From Candidatus Anaerotruncus excrementipullorum (GTDB taxonomy: Bacteria; Bacillota; Clostridia; Oscillospirales; Ruminococcaceae): a stretch of 41,255 bases of DNA. Shown here piece by piece: positions 8,912 through 16,971 of the stretch; the first letter of the stretch is position 1; each line of letters begins with the position of its first letter. The notes below the pieces were generated by a model, which searched no databases, was not told the DNA's origin, and worked only from the letters and a program-made list of their open reading frames with translations. The position numbers and the translations under genes are program-made. The stretch covers positions 1-41,255 of the forward strand of contig DXES01000121.1 in NCBI GenBank assembly GCA_019114825.1, in the 5' to 3' direction.

Positions 8912-9763
8912 TCAATACACAGCCTCCCGGGCGGGACGGAGGATAAACCTTTCGATCGCCTGGGCGACCCCATCCTCCTGGTTGGTACCGGTGACCTCCC
9001 GCACCTGGTTCAGCACCTCCTGGGAGCTGTTGCCCATGGCCACCGGCAGCCCGGCGTACTGGAGCATCTCCAGGTCGTTCTGGCTGTCTCCAATGGCCAT
9101 GGTCTGCTGGGGGGAGATCCCCAAAATGGCCCCCAAATGGGCCAAACCGTGGGCTTTGGTGGCGGTGGCGGTGTTGATCTCCAGGTTCCCGGCAAAGGAG
9201 GAGGTGATCCGGATCCCCTCGGTGGCCTCCAGCAGTGCCCGTACCTGGGCGCGGCAGGTTTCTGGGACGCTGTAGAGGTTGATTTTTTCGATGGGCAGGC
9301 TGGTTTCGTATAAAAACCGGGGCAGATCGGATACCAGTTTCCGTCCGCGCATCGCCTCCTGGATCCGGGAGGGGGCAATGGGCAGGGTGCGGATGTAGTC
9401 AGCTGCCCGCTGTTCGCAGTAGTTGTAGCCGTCGCAGTAGACATCCACCGGAATAGGAAATCTGGAGAGGGCGGCGGCCAGGTCCCCGGCGGCCTTTGGG
9501 GAGAAGGTATCACTGTAAAGTAATTTTCCTGAACACAAATCACTGACCACCGCCCCGTTGGAGGTGACCGCATATTGGATCTCCGGCGCGCCAGCCAGCA
9601 GCGCCTGGGGCAGCCGGTGGCGCATCCGCCCGGTGCAGTAGGTAACCGCCACCCCCAGCCCGATTGCGGCCCGGATCGCCGCCAGGTTGGCCTGGGAGAC
9701 GGTAACCGCGTCGTTTTGCAGGACGGTGCCGTCCATATCCAGCGCAAGAAGTCTGATTGCCAT
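8912..9763 (-). CDS. Cof-type HAD-IIB family hydrolase
   Basis: MAIRLLALDMDGTVLQND... 'TSNGAVV', 'KAHGLAHLGAILGI', 'MAIGDSQNDLEMLQYAGLPVAMGN'; AAAGGAGG RBS. Confidence 0.93.
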   Translation of the reverse strand: MAIRLLALDMDGTVLQNDAVTVSQANLAAIRAAIGLGVAVTYCTGRMRHRLPQALLAGAPEIQYAVTSNGAVVSDLCSGKLLYSDTFSPKAAGDLAAALSRFPIPVDVYCDGYNYCEQRAADYIRTLPIAPSRIQEAMRGRKLVSDLPRFLYETSLPIEKINLYSVPETCRAQVRALLEATEGIRITSSFAGNLEINTATATKAHGLAHLGAILGISPQQTMAIGDSQNDLEMLQYAGLPVAMGNSSQEVLNQVREVTGTNQEDGVAQAIERFILRPAREAVY

Positions 9764-9788
9764 GGAAAAGCCTCCTTTTTCTCTTTCC

Positions 9789-9817
9789 ATTATATCCCGT
9801 CCGGCCCCGTGCGGCAA
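9789..9817 (-). promoter_or_regulatory. Sigma-A-type promoter for HAD hydrolase
   Basis: Minus strand TTGCCG-17-TATAAT (-10 = 9794..9789, -35 = 9817..9812). Confidence 0.65.
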
Positions 9818-9824
9818 ATGAAAT

Positions 9825-9853
9825 TTGACGTGGTGGACGTTTGCTGGTACAAT
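9825..9853 (+). promoter_or_regulatory. Sigma-A-type promoter for rlmA-like gene
   Basis: TTGACG-17-TACAAT with extended TG (TGGTACAAT). Confidence 0.75.
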
Positions 9854-9886
9854 GGATAAAAGCAACAGCCCTTTTGGAGGGATTTT

Positions 9887-10717
9887 ATGTTTGATTGCCC
9901 AATCTGTGGGGAACCCTTGACCTGGGAGGCCCGCATCTGCCGCTGCGCCCGGGGCCATACCTATGACCGGGCTTCCCAAGGCTATGTGAACCTGCTGCGC
10001 CCCAACCGGCAAGGCAGCCGGGATCCGGGAGACAACCGGGAGATGGTGCATGGACGCACCCAGTTTTTGGATAGCGGCAGCTATCAGCCCCTTTCGGACG
10101 CCCTCAACCGGACGGTTCTGATGCAGACCGCCGGGTCTGCCCGGCCCCGGGTGCTGGACCTGGGGTGCGGGGAGGGGTACTATGCCGCCCGCCTGGCCCA
10201 GGCCTTTTGCCGGGAGGGGCGGGAGCTGGATTTGGGGGGCGTGGACCTGTCCAAAGCGGCGGTCCGCCATGCCGCCGGGCGCTGTAAATCCGGACGGTTT
10301 GCGGTGGCCAGCCTGTTTGCGCTGCCGGTGGGGGATGGGGGCGTGGATCTCTGCTACAACGTATTTTCCCCCTTGGCCCCCCAGGAGTTTGCCCGCATTT
10401 TGTCCCCCCAGGGGCGGTTTGTGGCGGCCTATCCCGCGGCCCGGCACCTATTCGGCCTCAAACAGGTGCTCTATGACGCCCCCTATGAGAACCCGGAAAA
10501 GACGTTTGTACTGCCCGGCTTTGCCATCCGTTCCCGGGAGCGGCTGACCTTCCCCTTGGCCCTGGAGGGGCAACCGCTGATCCACAGCCTATTTCTCATG
10601 ACCCCCTATTACTACCGGACCCCGGCGGAGGGGGCCCGGCGGCTGGAGGCCCTGGACCGGTTGGAGACGGAGGCGGACTTCTGGCTGGTGACCTACGAAA
10701 AGGAGGGGCCGGCATGA
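9887..10717 (+). CDS. RlmA-type 23S rRNA (guanine-N1)-methyltransferase
   Basis: N-term zinc-finger 'FDCPICGEPL...CRCARGHTYDRASQGYVNLL', SAM motif 'VLDLGCGEGYYAARLA'. Confidence 0.88.
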   Translation: MFDCPICGEPLTWEARICRCARGHTYDRASQGYVNLLRPNRQGSRDPGDNREMVHGRTQFLDSGSYQPLSDALNRTVLMQTAGSARPRVLDLGCGEGYYAARLAQAFCREGRELDLGGVDLSKAAVRHAAGRCKSGRFAVASLFALPVGDGGVDLCYNVFSPLAPQEFARILSPQGRFVAAYPAARHLFGLKQVLYDAPYENPEKTFVLPGFAIRSRERLTFPLALEGQPLIHSLFLMTPYYYRTPAEGARRLEALDRLETEADFWLVTYEKEGPA

Positions 10718-11220
10718 CCAATCAGGTGTGGTTTGCCCATACCCAATCGGAGGATCTGCCGGCGGCCTGCCGGCGGCTGCTGGCAGCGGCGCTGGGCGGC
10801 CCGGCCCGGGTGGAGCACCTGCCTGGCGGGCAGCCCTGGCTGCCCGAGTACCCCCAGGTGCAGGTAAGCCTGGCCCATACCCGGGGCGGGGTGGCGGTGG
10901 CCCTCTCGGAGGCGCCGGTGGGGCTGGATCTGGAGCGGTTGGGCCGGCCGGTGCGGCCAGGGCTGGCGGACCGGTATTTTACCCCCACAGAGCGGGCATA
11001 CGCCCGGGATCCCCAGCGGGTCCTGGAGGTCTGGACCCGCAAGGAGGCGCTGCTCAAGCGGGAGGGGATCGGGCTGCGGATGCGGCTTGGACGGGTGGAG
11101 ACGTTGGAGCGTCCCGACCTGGTGAGCTGGCGGCGGGAGGGGTTCCAATTCTCCTTCTGTGGGACCCCGGCGGTATTTTGCTGGCGCTGCATCCCACTGG
11201 ACGGCGAACAGCCGCGGTAA
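10714..11220 (+). CDS. 4'-phosphopantetheinyl transferase superfamily protein
   Basis: 'VSLAHTRGGVAVALSEAPVGLDLERLGR', 'RVLEVWTRKEALLKREGIGLR'; ATGA overlap with upstream gene. Confidence 0.9.
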   Translation: MTNQVWFAHTQSEDLPAACRRLLAAALGGPARVEHLPGGQPWLPEYPQVQVSLAHTRGGVAVALSEAPVGLDLERLGRPVRPGLADRYFTPTERAYARDPQRVLEVWTRKEALLKREGIGLRMRLGRVETLERPDLVSWRREGFQFSFCGTPAVFCWRCIPLDGEQPR

Positions 11221-11257
11221 AAAACACATGGAAGCTTTTTGTAAAGGAGGGGTCTGG

Positions 11258-12748
11258 ATGTCCTTGGAAGCGTTGGATCTGACCTGTAAACTGGAGGCGG
11301 AGGAGTGGGAGGCGGTCTCCGGCCCGCTGAAAAAGCGGCTGGGGGTTCTGCAGCAGAGGGCCCGGGCGCTCAAAATTCCCACCATCCTGGTATTTGAAGG
11401 GTGGGGGGCTTCCGGCAAGGGGGAGATGATCTCCCGCCTGATTGCCAACCTGGACCCCCGGGGCTATGCTGTCTACAGCATCACCTCCCCCACAGCTGAC
11501 GAGCAGCGGTATCCCTGGATGCGCCGCTTTTGGCAAAAGCTGCCCCTCTATGGGGACATGGCCATCTTTGACCGCAGCTGGTACCGGGAGGTGACCCTGG
11601 CCCGGGAGGAGGAGGACCTGTCCCAGCGGGAGCTGGACTGCCGGTACCGGGAGATCGAGGACTTTGAGCAGATGCTGGTGGACGACGGCTATCTGCTGCT
11701 GAAATTTTTCCTGCATATCTCCAAAAAGGAACAGAAGAAGCGTTTTGAACGCCTGGAGAAGAAGAAGGCTACCCGGTGGCGGGTGACCCAGCGGGATTGG
11801 GAGCACAACCGCCACTACGACCGCTGCCTGGAGGCCTTTGAGGAGATGATCTGCCGCACCGACCATGTGACCGCTCCCTGGATGCTGGTGGAGGCCACCG
11901 ACCGGCGGTACGCCATGCGCAAGGTATTTACCCGGGTGGCGGAAGCGCTGGAACAGGCAATCGCCCAGCGGGAGCAGCAGCCTGCCGTCTCCGCAGCCCC
12001 CGCCATCCGCACCTCCCCGGATATCCCGCTGCAGCCCTCTCCCCGGCTGGCCCAGGTGGACCTGAGCCCCGCCCTGGAGGAGGAGCCCTACCGCAAGGAG
12101 CTGGATCGGTGCCAGAAGCGGCTGGAGGAGCTGCACGGCCTGCTCTACCGGGAAAGGATCCCCATGATCCTGGCCTACGAGGGCTGGGACGCGGCGGGAA
12201 AGGGGGGCAACATCAAGCGCCTGGCCCGGGCGTTGGATGCCCGGGGCTACCAGGTGGTGCCCATCAGCGCCCCCACGCCTCCGGAAAAAAACCGCCACTA
12301 TCTCTGGCGGTTTTGGCAGGCGCTGCCCCGGGATGGGCACATCGCCATCTTCGACCGCACCTGGTACGGCCGGGTGATGGTGGAGCAGATCGAAGGGTTC
12401 TGCACCCCGGAGCAGTGGGCCCGGGCGTATGACGAGATCAACCGGTTCGAGCGGGACCTGTCCCGCTGGGGGGCGATCATCCTGAAATTTTGGCTCCATA
12501 TCGACCAGGAGGAGCAGCTGCGCCGGTTCCAGGACCGGCAGAACACCCCGGAGAAGCGGTACAAGATCACCGATGAGGACTGGCGCAACCGGGAAAAATG
12601 GCCGGCTTACGAGCAGGCGGTGGACGAGATGCTCCAGCGCACCAACACTGCCTATGCGCCCTGGCTTGTGGTGGAGTCCAACGACAAGCGATACGCCCGG
12701 ATCAAAACCCTCCATGCGGTGATCCGGGCGATGGAGGAGCGCCTTTAA
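11258..12748 (+). CDS. pap: Polyphosphate:AMP phosphotransferase (tandem PPK2 domains)
   Basis: Two PPK2 modules: 'PTILVFEGWGASGKGEMISRL...DRSWYREV' and 'PMILAYEGWDAAGKGGNIKRL...DRTWYGRVMVEQIEGF'. Confidence 0.9.
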   Translation: MSLEALDLTCKLEAEEWEAVSGPLKKRLGVLQQRARALKIPTILVFEGWGASGKGEMISRLIANLDPRGYAVYSITSPTADEQRYPWMRRFWQKLPLYGDMAIFDRSWYREVTLAREEEDLSQRELDCRYREIEDFEQMLVDDGYLLLKFFLHISKKEQKKRFERLEKKKATRWRVTQRDWEHNRHYDRCLEAFEEMICRTDHVTAPWMLVEATDRRYAMRKVFTRVAEALEQAIAQREQQPAVSAAPAIRTSPDIPLQPSPRLAQVDLSPALEEEPYRKELDRCQKRLEELHGLLYRERIPMILAYEGWDAAGKGGNIKRLARALDARGYQVVPISAPTPPEKNRHYLWRFWQALPRDGHIAIFDRTWYGRVMVEQIEGFCTPEQWARAYDEINRFERDLSRWGAIILKFWLHIDQEEQLRRFQDRQNTPEKRYKITDEDWRNREKWPAYEQAVDEMLQRTNTAYAPWLVVESNDKRYARIKTLHAVIRAMEERL

Positions 12749-12798
12749 AGGGGATGGACGCCGGGCGGCGCCTTTGGCCCGGCCTAGGATAACAGGGA

Positions 12799-13083
12799 AT
12801 GGGGGATGGCAGAATGGTGCGGTACCGCCTTCTGGTGGCCGGTATGGTACAGGGCGTGGGGTTTCGGTACTATGTGAACTACACCGCCCGGCTGCTCCAG
12901 CTCACCGGCTGGGTGCGGAACCTGGAGGACGGCGAGGTGGAGATTGAGGTACAGGGCCCGGCCGGAGAGGTGGACCAGTTTTTGGCCGCAGTGCGCCAGG
13001 GAAACCGCTACGCCCAGGTGGACGAGGTGCGGGTGAAGAGGCTGGAACCAGTCTTGGAACACGGCTTTGAGGTGGTGGGCTGA
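12799..13083 (+). CDS. Acylphosphatase
   Basis: 'YRLLVAGMVQGVGFRYYVNYTARLLQLTGWVRNLEDGEVEIEVQGP'. Confidence 0.93.
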   Translation: MGDGRMVRYRLLVAGMVQGVGFRYYVNYTARLLQLTGWVRNLEDGEVEIEVQGPAGEVDQFLAAVRQGNRYAQVDEVRVKRLEPVLEHGFEVVG

Positions 13084-13631
13084 TGGGGAAGGGGGCCTGG
13101 CGCCAGGCGGAGGGGATCGACTACCGGTTGACCCGAAAGCCGGTGAAAAACTTAAATCTGCGGGTGTCCGCCCAGGGGGAGGTGGCGGTTTCCGCCCCCC
13201 GCTGGGTTCCCTTGCAGGAGGTGGACCGGTTTGTGGCCTCCCGCCGGGCCTGGATTTTGGCCGCCCGGGAGCGGATGGAGCTGCGCGCTCAGCAGGAGGC
13301 CCAGGCGCGGGCGGAGGACTACAGCGACGAGGAGTGCCTGCGGCTGTTTGGCCGGATCAGCGACGAGATCTGGCCTCAATTCCAGGGGCAGATCCCCCGG
13401 CAGCCCCAGCTGCGGGTGCGGTGGATGAAGTCCCGATGGGGGGTCTGCCATCCGGGGAAGGGGTACATCACGCTGAACAAGCGGCTGATGGGCCAGCCGC
13501 TGGCGGCGGTGGAGTATGTGGTGCTCCACGAATATGTCCACTTTTTGGAGCCCAACCACCAGGCGGGTTTCCACCGGGAGATGGCCCGCCGGATGCCCGA
13601 TTACCGGGAGCGGCGAAAGCTGTTGCGTTGA
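13083..13631 (+). CDS. YgjP-like (DUF45/SprT-type) metal-dependent hydrolase
   Basis: 'MKSRWGVCHPGKGYITLNKRLMGQPLAAVEYVVLHEYVHFLEPNHQAGFH' (HExxH-like HEYVH). Confidence 0.9.
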   Translation: MGKGAWRQAEGIDYRLTRKPVKNLNLRVSAQGEVAVSAPRWVPLQEVDRFVASRRAWILAARERMELRAQQEAQARAEDYSDEECLRLFGRISDEIWPQFQGQIPRQPQLRVRWMKSRWGVCHPGKGYITLNKRLMGQPLAAVEYVVLHEYVHFLEPNHQAGFHREMARRMPDYRERRKLLR

Positions 13632-13664
13632 CCGGAGGCGGGGAGAAAATATCTGCAGGCCCTA

Positions 13665-13693
13665 TTGTCAAATTATTAACAATATGCTATGAT
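13665..13693 (+). promoter_or_regulatory. Promoter with overlapping Rex-like operator upstream of hydrogenase operon
   Basis: -35 TTGTCA (13665-13670), 17-nt spacer, -10 TATGAT (13688-13693), extended TG (13685-13686). TTGTCAA-ATTA-TTAACAA (13665-13682) vs Rex consensus TTGTTAA-N4-TTAACAA, 13/14. Confidence 0.75.
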
Positions 13694-13828
13694 AAATTTG
13701 TGACACAATTTGCGGAAATCCTCCGGGAGAGGATTGCAAACCGCCAAATTTTATAGTATTCTTTAAAAGAAACGCCCCCTGCGGCGAATTTTTTGGAGTG
13801 GTTTAACGAATCTGATGGAGGAATCGGT

Positions 13829-14074
13829 ATGGAAATTTATGTTTGCATCGGAAGCTCCTGCCACCTGAAGGGCTCGTACAACATCATCAATGCGCTCAAA
13901 GGCCTGATTGCGGAGTATCACCTGGAGGACCGGGTGAGCCTGAACGCATCCTTCTGCCTGGGGCAGTGCCAGCATGGCGTCACCGCCAAGATCAACGACG
14001 AGCTGGTCACCGGCCTCAACGAGGAGAATATCCGGTCTATCTTCGAGGAAAAGGTAGTGAAGGAGCTGGCGTAA
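13829..14074 (+). CDS. Thioredoxin-like [2Fe-2S] ferredoxin (NuoE/HydC-like, stand-alone)
   Basis: MEIYVCIGSSCHLKGSYNIINAL...NASFCLGQCQHGV: CxxxxC...CxxxC cysteines; adjacent to hydrogenases. Confidence 0.88.
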   Translation: MEIYVCIGSSCHLKGSYNIINALKGLIAEYHLEDRVSLNASFCLGQCQHGVTAKINDELVTGLNEENIRSIFEEKVVKELA

Positions 14075-14075
14075 T

Positions 14076-15770
14076 ATGACGGATGTTTTGAGCTTAAAGA
14101 AGGCAAACTGTAGAAACTGCCACAAGTGCATCCGGGCTTGCCCGGTGAAGTCCATCCGCTTCGCGGACAGCCAGGCCAAGATCATCCCCAAGGAGTGCAT
14201 CCTCTGCGGCCGGTGCGTGGTGGCCTGCCCCCAGAACGCCAAGCAGGTGCGCAACGACCTGACCGAGGTGATGGGAGCCATCGGCTCCGGCCAGCGGGTG
14301 ATCGCCACCCTGGCCCCCTCGTTTATCAGCGAGTTCCCGGTGTCCGGCCTGGAGCAGATGGCCGGGTATCTAAAGCAGCTGGGCTTCTCCGATGTGCGGG
14401 AGACGGCGGAGGGGGCCTATATTGTCAAAAGCGAGTATGAGAAGATGATCCAGGAGCACCGCCAGGATGTGATCATCTCCTCCTGCTGCCACACGGTGGT
14501 CACCCTGATCCAGAAATACTTCCCCGCGGTGATCCCCTACATCGCCCCGGTACAGTCCCCTATGGCGGTGAGCGGCCGCCAGATCAAGGACGAATATCCG
14601 GACGCCTATGTGGTCTTTATCGGTCCGTGCATCTCCAAAAAGGAGGAGATCGAGAAGGTCCCGGGCTTTGTGGACTGCGTGCTCACCTTCGAGGAGCTCA
14701 GGCAGTGGTTTGAGCGGCGGAAGATCCAGGTGGAACCCCAGCAGGTCCAGCCCCAGCAGGGCAGGGTCTCCCGGTTCTTCCCCCGGGTGGGCGGCATCAT
14801 TGGCTGCATGCACACCGAGAACACCGGCTGGAAATATCTGACGGTGGATGGGGTGGAGAACTGCATCAGCGCCATCGAGGAGATCCAGCGGGGCGGCCTG
14901 CGGGGCTATTTCATCGAGATGAGCGCCTGCGAGGGCAGCTGCATCAACGGACCCGCCACCAAGGCCTATCAGCAGAACATCCTGAACAGCCGGGTGCGGG
15001 TGGATACCTTTGCCCAGCCCGACCCCAACCGGAAGGACGACTTCACCACCGTCTACAAGTCCGGCTTGGTGCGCCACTACCCCAACGAGTTTGTCCACGA
15101 GCAGGTGCCCCCCGAGAGCGCCATCCTGGAGATTTTGGCCAAGATGGGCAAGACCCGCCCGGAGGACGAGCTCAACTGTGGCAGCTGCGGCTATCCCTCC
15201 TGCCGGGAGAAGGCCAAGGCGGTTTACAACGGCAAGGCGGATATCACCATGTGCCTGCCGTTCCTGTTGGGCAAGGCGGAGAGCTTCTCGGAGAACGTCT
15301 TTGCCATCTCGCCCAACGGCATCATCGTGTTGGATGAGAACCTGTGTATCCAGCGGATGAACATCTCCGCCTGCCACCTGTTCGGCGTGCAGAACTCCAA
15401 ATCCCTCCTTGGCTCCATGATCTTTGAGCTGATGGACCCCGCCGACTTTGAGACGGTGCTGGAGACCGGCAACGACATCCTGGATAAGCGGATCTATCTA
15501 GCGGAGCACGACAAGTATGTGGAGCTGTCGGTGGTGCTGGATCAGGAGAATCACTCCCTGTTCGGTATCTTCAAGGATATCACCACCGAGCAGAAGCAGA
15601 AGGAGCGGTACCGCGCGGACCGGGATAAGACGATCGACATCACCAACGGCGTCATCGAAAAGCAGATGCGCATTGTCCAGGAGATCGCCTCTCTGCTGGG
15701 CGAGACCACCGCGGAGACCAAGGTGGCCCTCACCCAGATCAAGAATACGGTGCTCGCGGAGGATGAGTAA
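14076..15770 (+). CDS. Sensory-type [FeFe]-hydrogenase: ferredoxin + H-cluster domain + additional Fe-S motif + PAS (group C / HydS-like)
   Basis: 'CRNCHKCIRACP', 'CILCGRCVVACP'; H-cluster motifs 'SSCCHT', 'GPCISKKEE', 'EMSACEGSCINGPA'; 'NCGSCGYPSCREKAKAV..C'; PAS 'NVFAISPNGIIVLDENLCIQRMNISACHLFG'. Confidence 0.9.
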   Translation: MTDVLSLKKANCRNCHKCIRACPVKSIRFADSQAKIIPKECILCGRCVVACPQNAKQVRNDLTEVMGAIGSGQRVIATLAPSFISEFPVSGLEQMAGYLKQLGFSDVRETAEGAYIVKSEYEKMIQEHRQDVIISSCCHTVVTLIQKYFPAVIPYIAPVQSPMAVSGRQIKDEYPDAYVVFIGPCISKKEEIEKVPGFVDCVLTFEELRQWFERRKIQVEPQQVQPQQGRVSRFFPRVGGIIGCMHTENTGWKYLTVDGVENCISAIEEIQRGGLRGYFIEMSACEGSCINGPATKAYQQNILNSRVRVDTFAQPDPNRKDDFTTVYKSGLVRHYPNEFVHEQVPPESAILEILAKMGKTRPEDELNCGSCGYPSCREKAKAVYNGKADITMCLPFLLGKAESFSENVFAISPNGIIVLDENLCIQRMNISACHLFGVQNSKSLLGSMIFELMDPADFETVLETGNDILDKRIYLAEHDKYVELSVVLDQENHSLFGIFKDITTEQKQKERYRADRDKTIDITNGVIEKQMRIVQEIASLLGETTAETKVALTQIKNTVLAEDE

Positions 15771-16947
15771 CGCCATGGATAAGCTGTTTATGGAGACCGG
15801 CTGGGTCAGCCTCAACAAGAAGGGGGAGGAGCTGTGCGGCGACCGGGTGGAGATCCGCCCCCAGAAGGCCAACGGCGACTTCACCATGGTGTTGGCGGAC
15901 GGGCTGGGCAGCGGCGTCAAGGCCAACATCCTCTCCACCCTCACTTCCAAGATCCTGGGCACCATGATCGACTCGGACGTGCCCATCGAGGACTGCGTGG
16001 AGACGATCGCCGCCACCCTCCCGGTCTGTAAGGTCCGGGGGGTGGCCTACGCCACCTTCACCATCCTCAAGGTCCACCAGGGGGAGATCACCCTGGTGCA
16101 GTACGACAACCCGGACGTGATCATCATCCGCGACGGCAAGCATTTTGACTACCCCAAGCAGGAAAAGGTGATGTCCGGCAAAAAGATCTACGAGACCCAC
16201 ATGCCCATCCAGCTGGGGGATGTGTTCATCGCCATGAGCGACGGGGTCATCCACGCCGGCGTGGGCCAGTCGCTGAACTTCGGCTGGGAGCGGAAGAATG
16301 TGGTGGAGTATGTGGACACCCACTTCAACCGCCAGATGTCCGCCCGGGCGGTGGCGGGGCTGATCAGCGACGCCTGCAACGACCTGTACATGGGCCTGCC
16401 GGGGGATGACACCACCGTGGCGGTGCTGCGCATCCGGGAGCGGATGCAGGTGAGCCTGATGATCGGCCCGCCGGTGAACCCGGCGGACGACGAAAAGGTG
16501 ATGCAGCTGTTCTTCAATGGGGAGGGCAAGACGGTGGTCTGCGGCGGCACCACCTCCACCATTGCGGCAAAGTACCTGCACACCAAGGTGCAGACCAAGA
16601 TCGACTACCTGGACCCGGAGATCCCGCCCATCGGCTATATCGATGGGGTGGACCTGTGTACCGAGGGCGTCCTCACCATGAAACGAGTGGTGGAGTACGC
16701 CAAAAAGTACATCGACACCTCCGGCGCTGTGCGGGAATGGGTGGGCCGCCGGGACGGCGCCTCTCTCATCTGCCAGATGCTGTTTGAGGAGGCCACCGAT
16801 GTGCGCCTGTTTGTGGGCCGGGCGATGAACCCCGCCCACCAAAACCCGGATATGCCCATCGACCTGTCCATCAAGCTGCGGCTGATGGAGGATCTGCACC
16901 TCTATTTGGGGAAGATGGGCAAACGTGTACAGATCAGCTACTACTGA
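15763..16947 (+). CDS. SpoIIE/PP2C-family Ser/Thr phosphatase with C-terminal extension
   Basis: 'MVLADGLGSGVKANILSTL', 'FIAMSDGVIHAG', 'PGDDTTVAVLRI'; 8-nt ATGAGTAA overlap with sensory hydrogenase. Confidence 0.88.
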   Translation: MSNAMDKLFMETGWVSLNKKGEELCGDRVEIRPQKANGDFTMVLADGLGSGVKANILSTLTSKILGTMIDSDVPIEDCVETIAATLPVCKVRGVAYATFTILKVHQGEITLVQYDNPDVIIIRDGKHFDYPKQEKVMSGKKIYETHMPIQLGDVFIAMSDGVIHAGVGQSLNFGWERKNVVEYVDTHFNRQMSARAVAGLISDACNDLYMGLPGDDTTVAVLRIRERMQVSLMIGPPVNPADDEKVMQLFFNGEGKTVVCGGTTSTIAAKYLHTKVQTKIDYLDPEIPPIGYIDGVDLCTEGVLTMKRVVEYAKKYIDTSGAVREWVGRRDGASLICQMLFEEATDVRLFVGRAMNPAHQNPDMPIDLSIKLRLMEDLHLYLGKMGKRVQISYY

Positions 16948-16971
16948 TACCGGAATCGCGGGAGGATACAG

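Noticed and set aside
9764-10447. N-terminal extension of the HAD hydrolase ORF (listed as 8912..10447)
   Set aside because: True start is ATG at 9763 with an RBS and promoter just upstream; the extension is antisense to rlmA.
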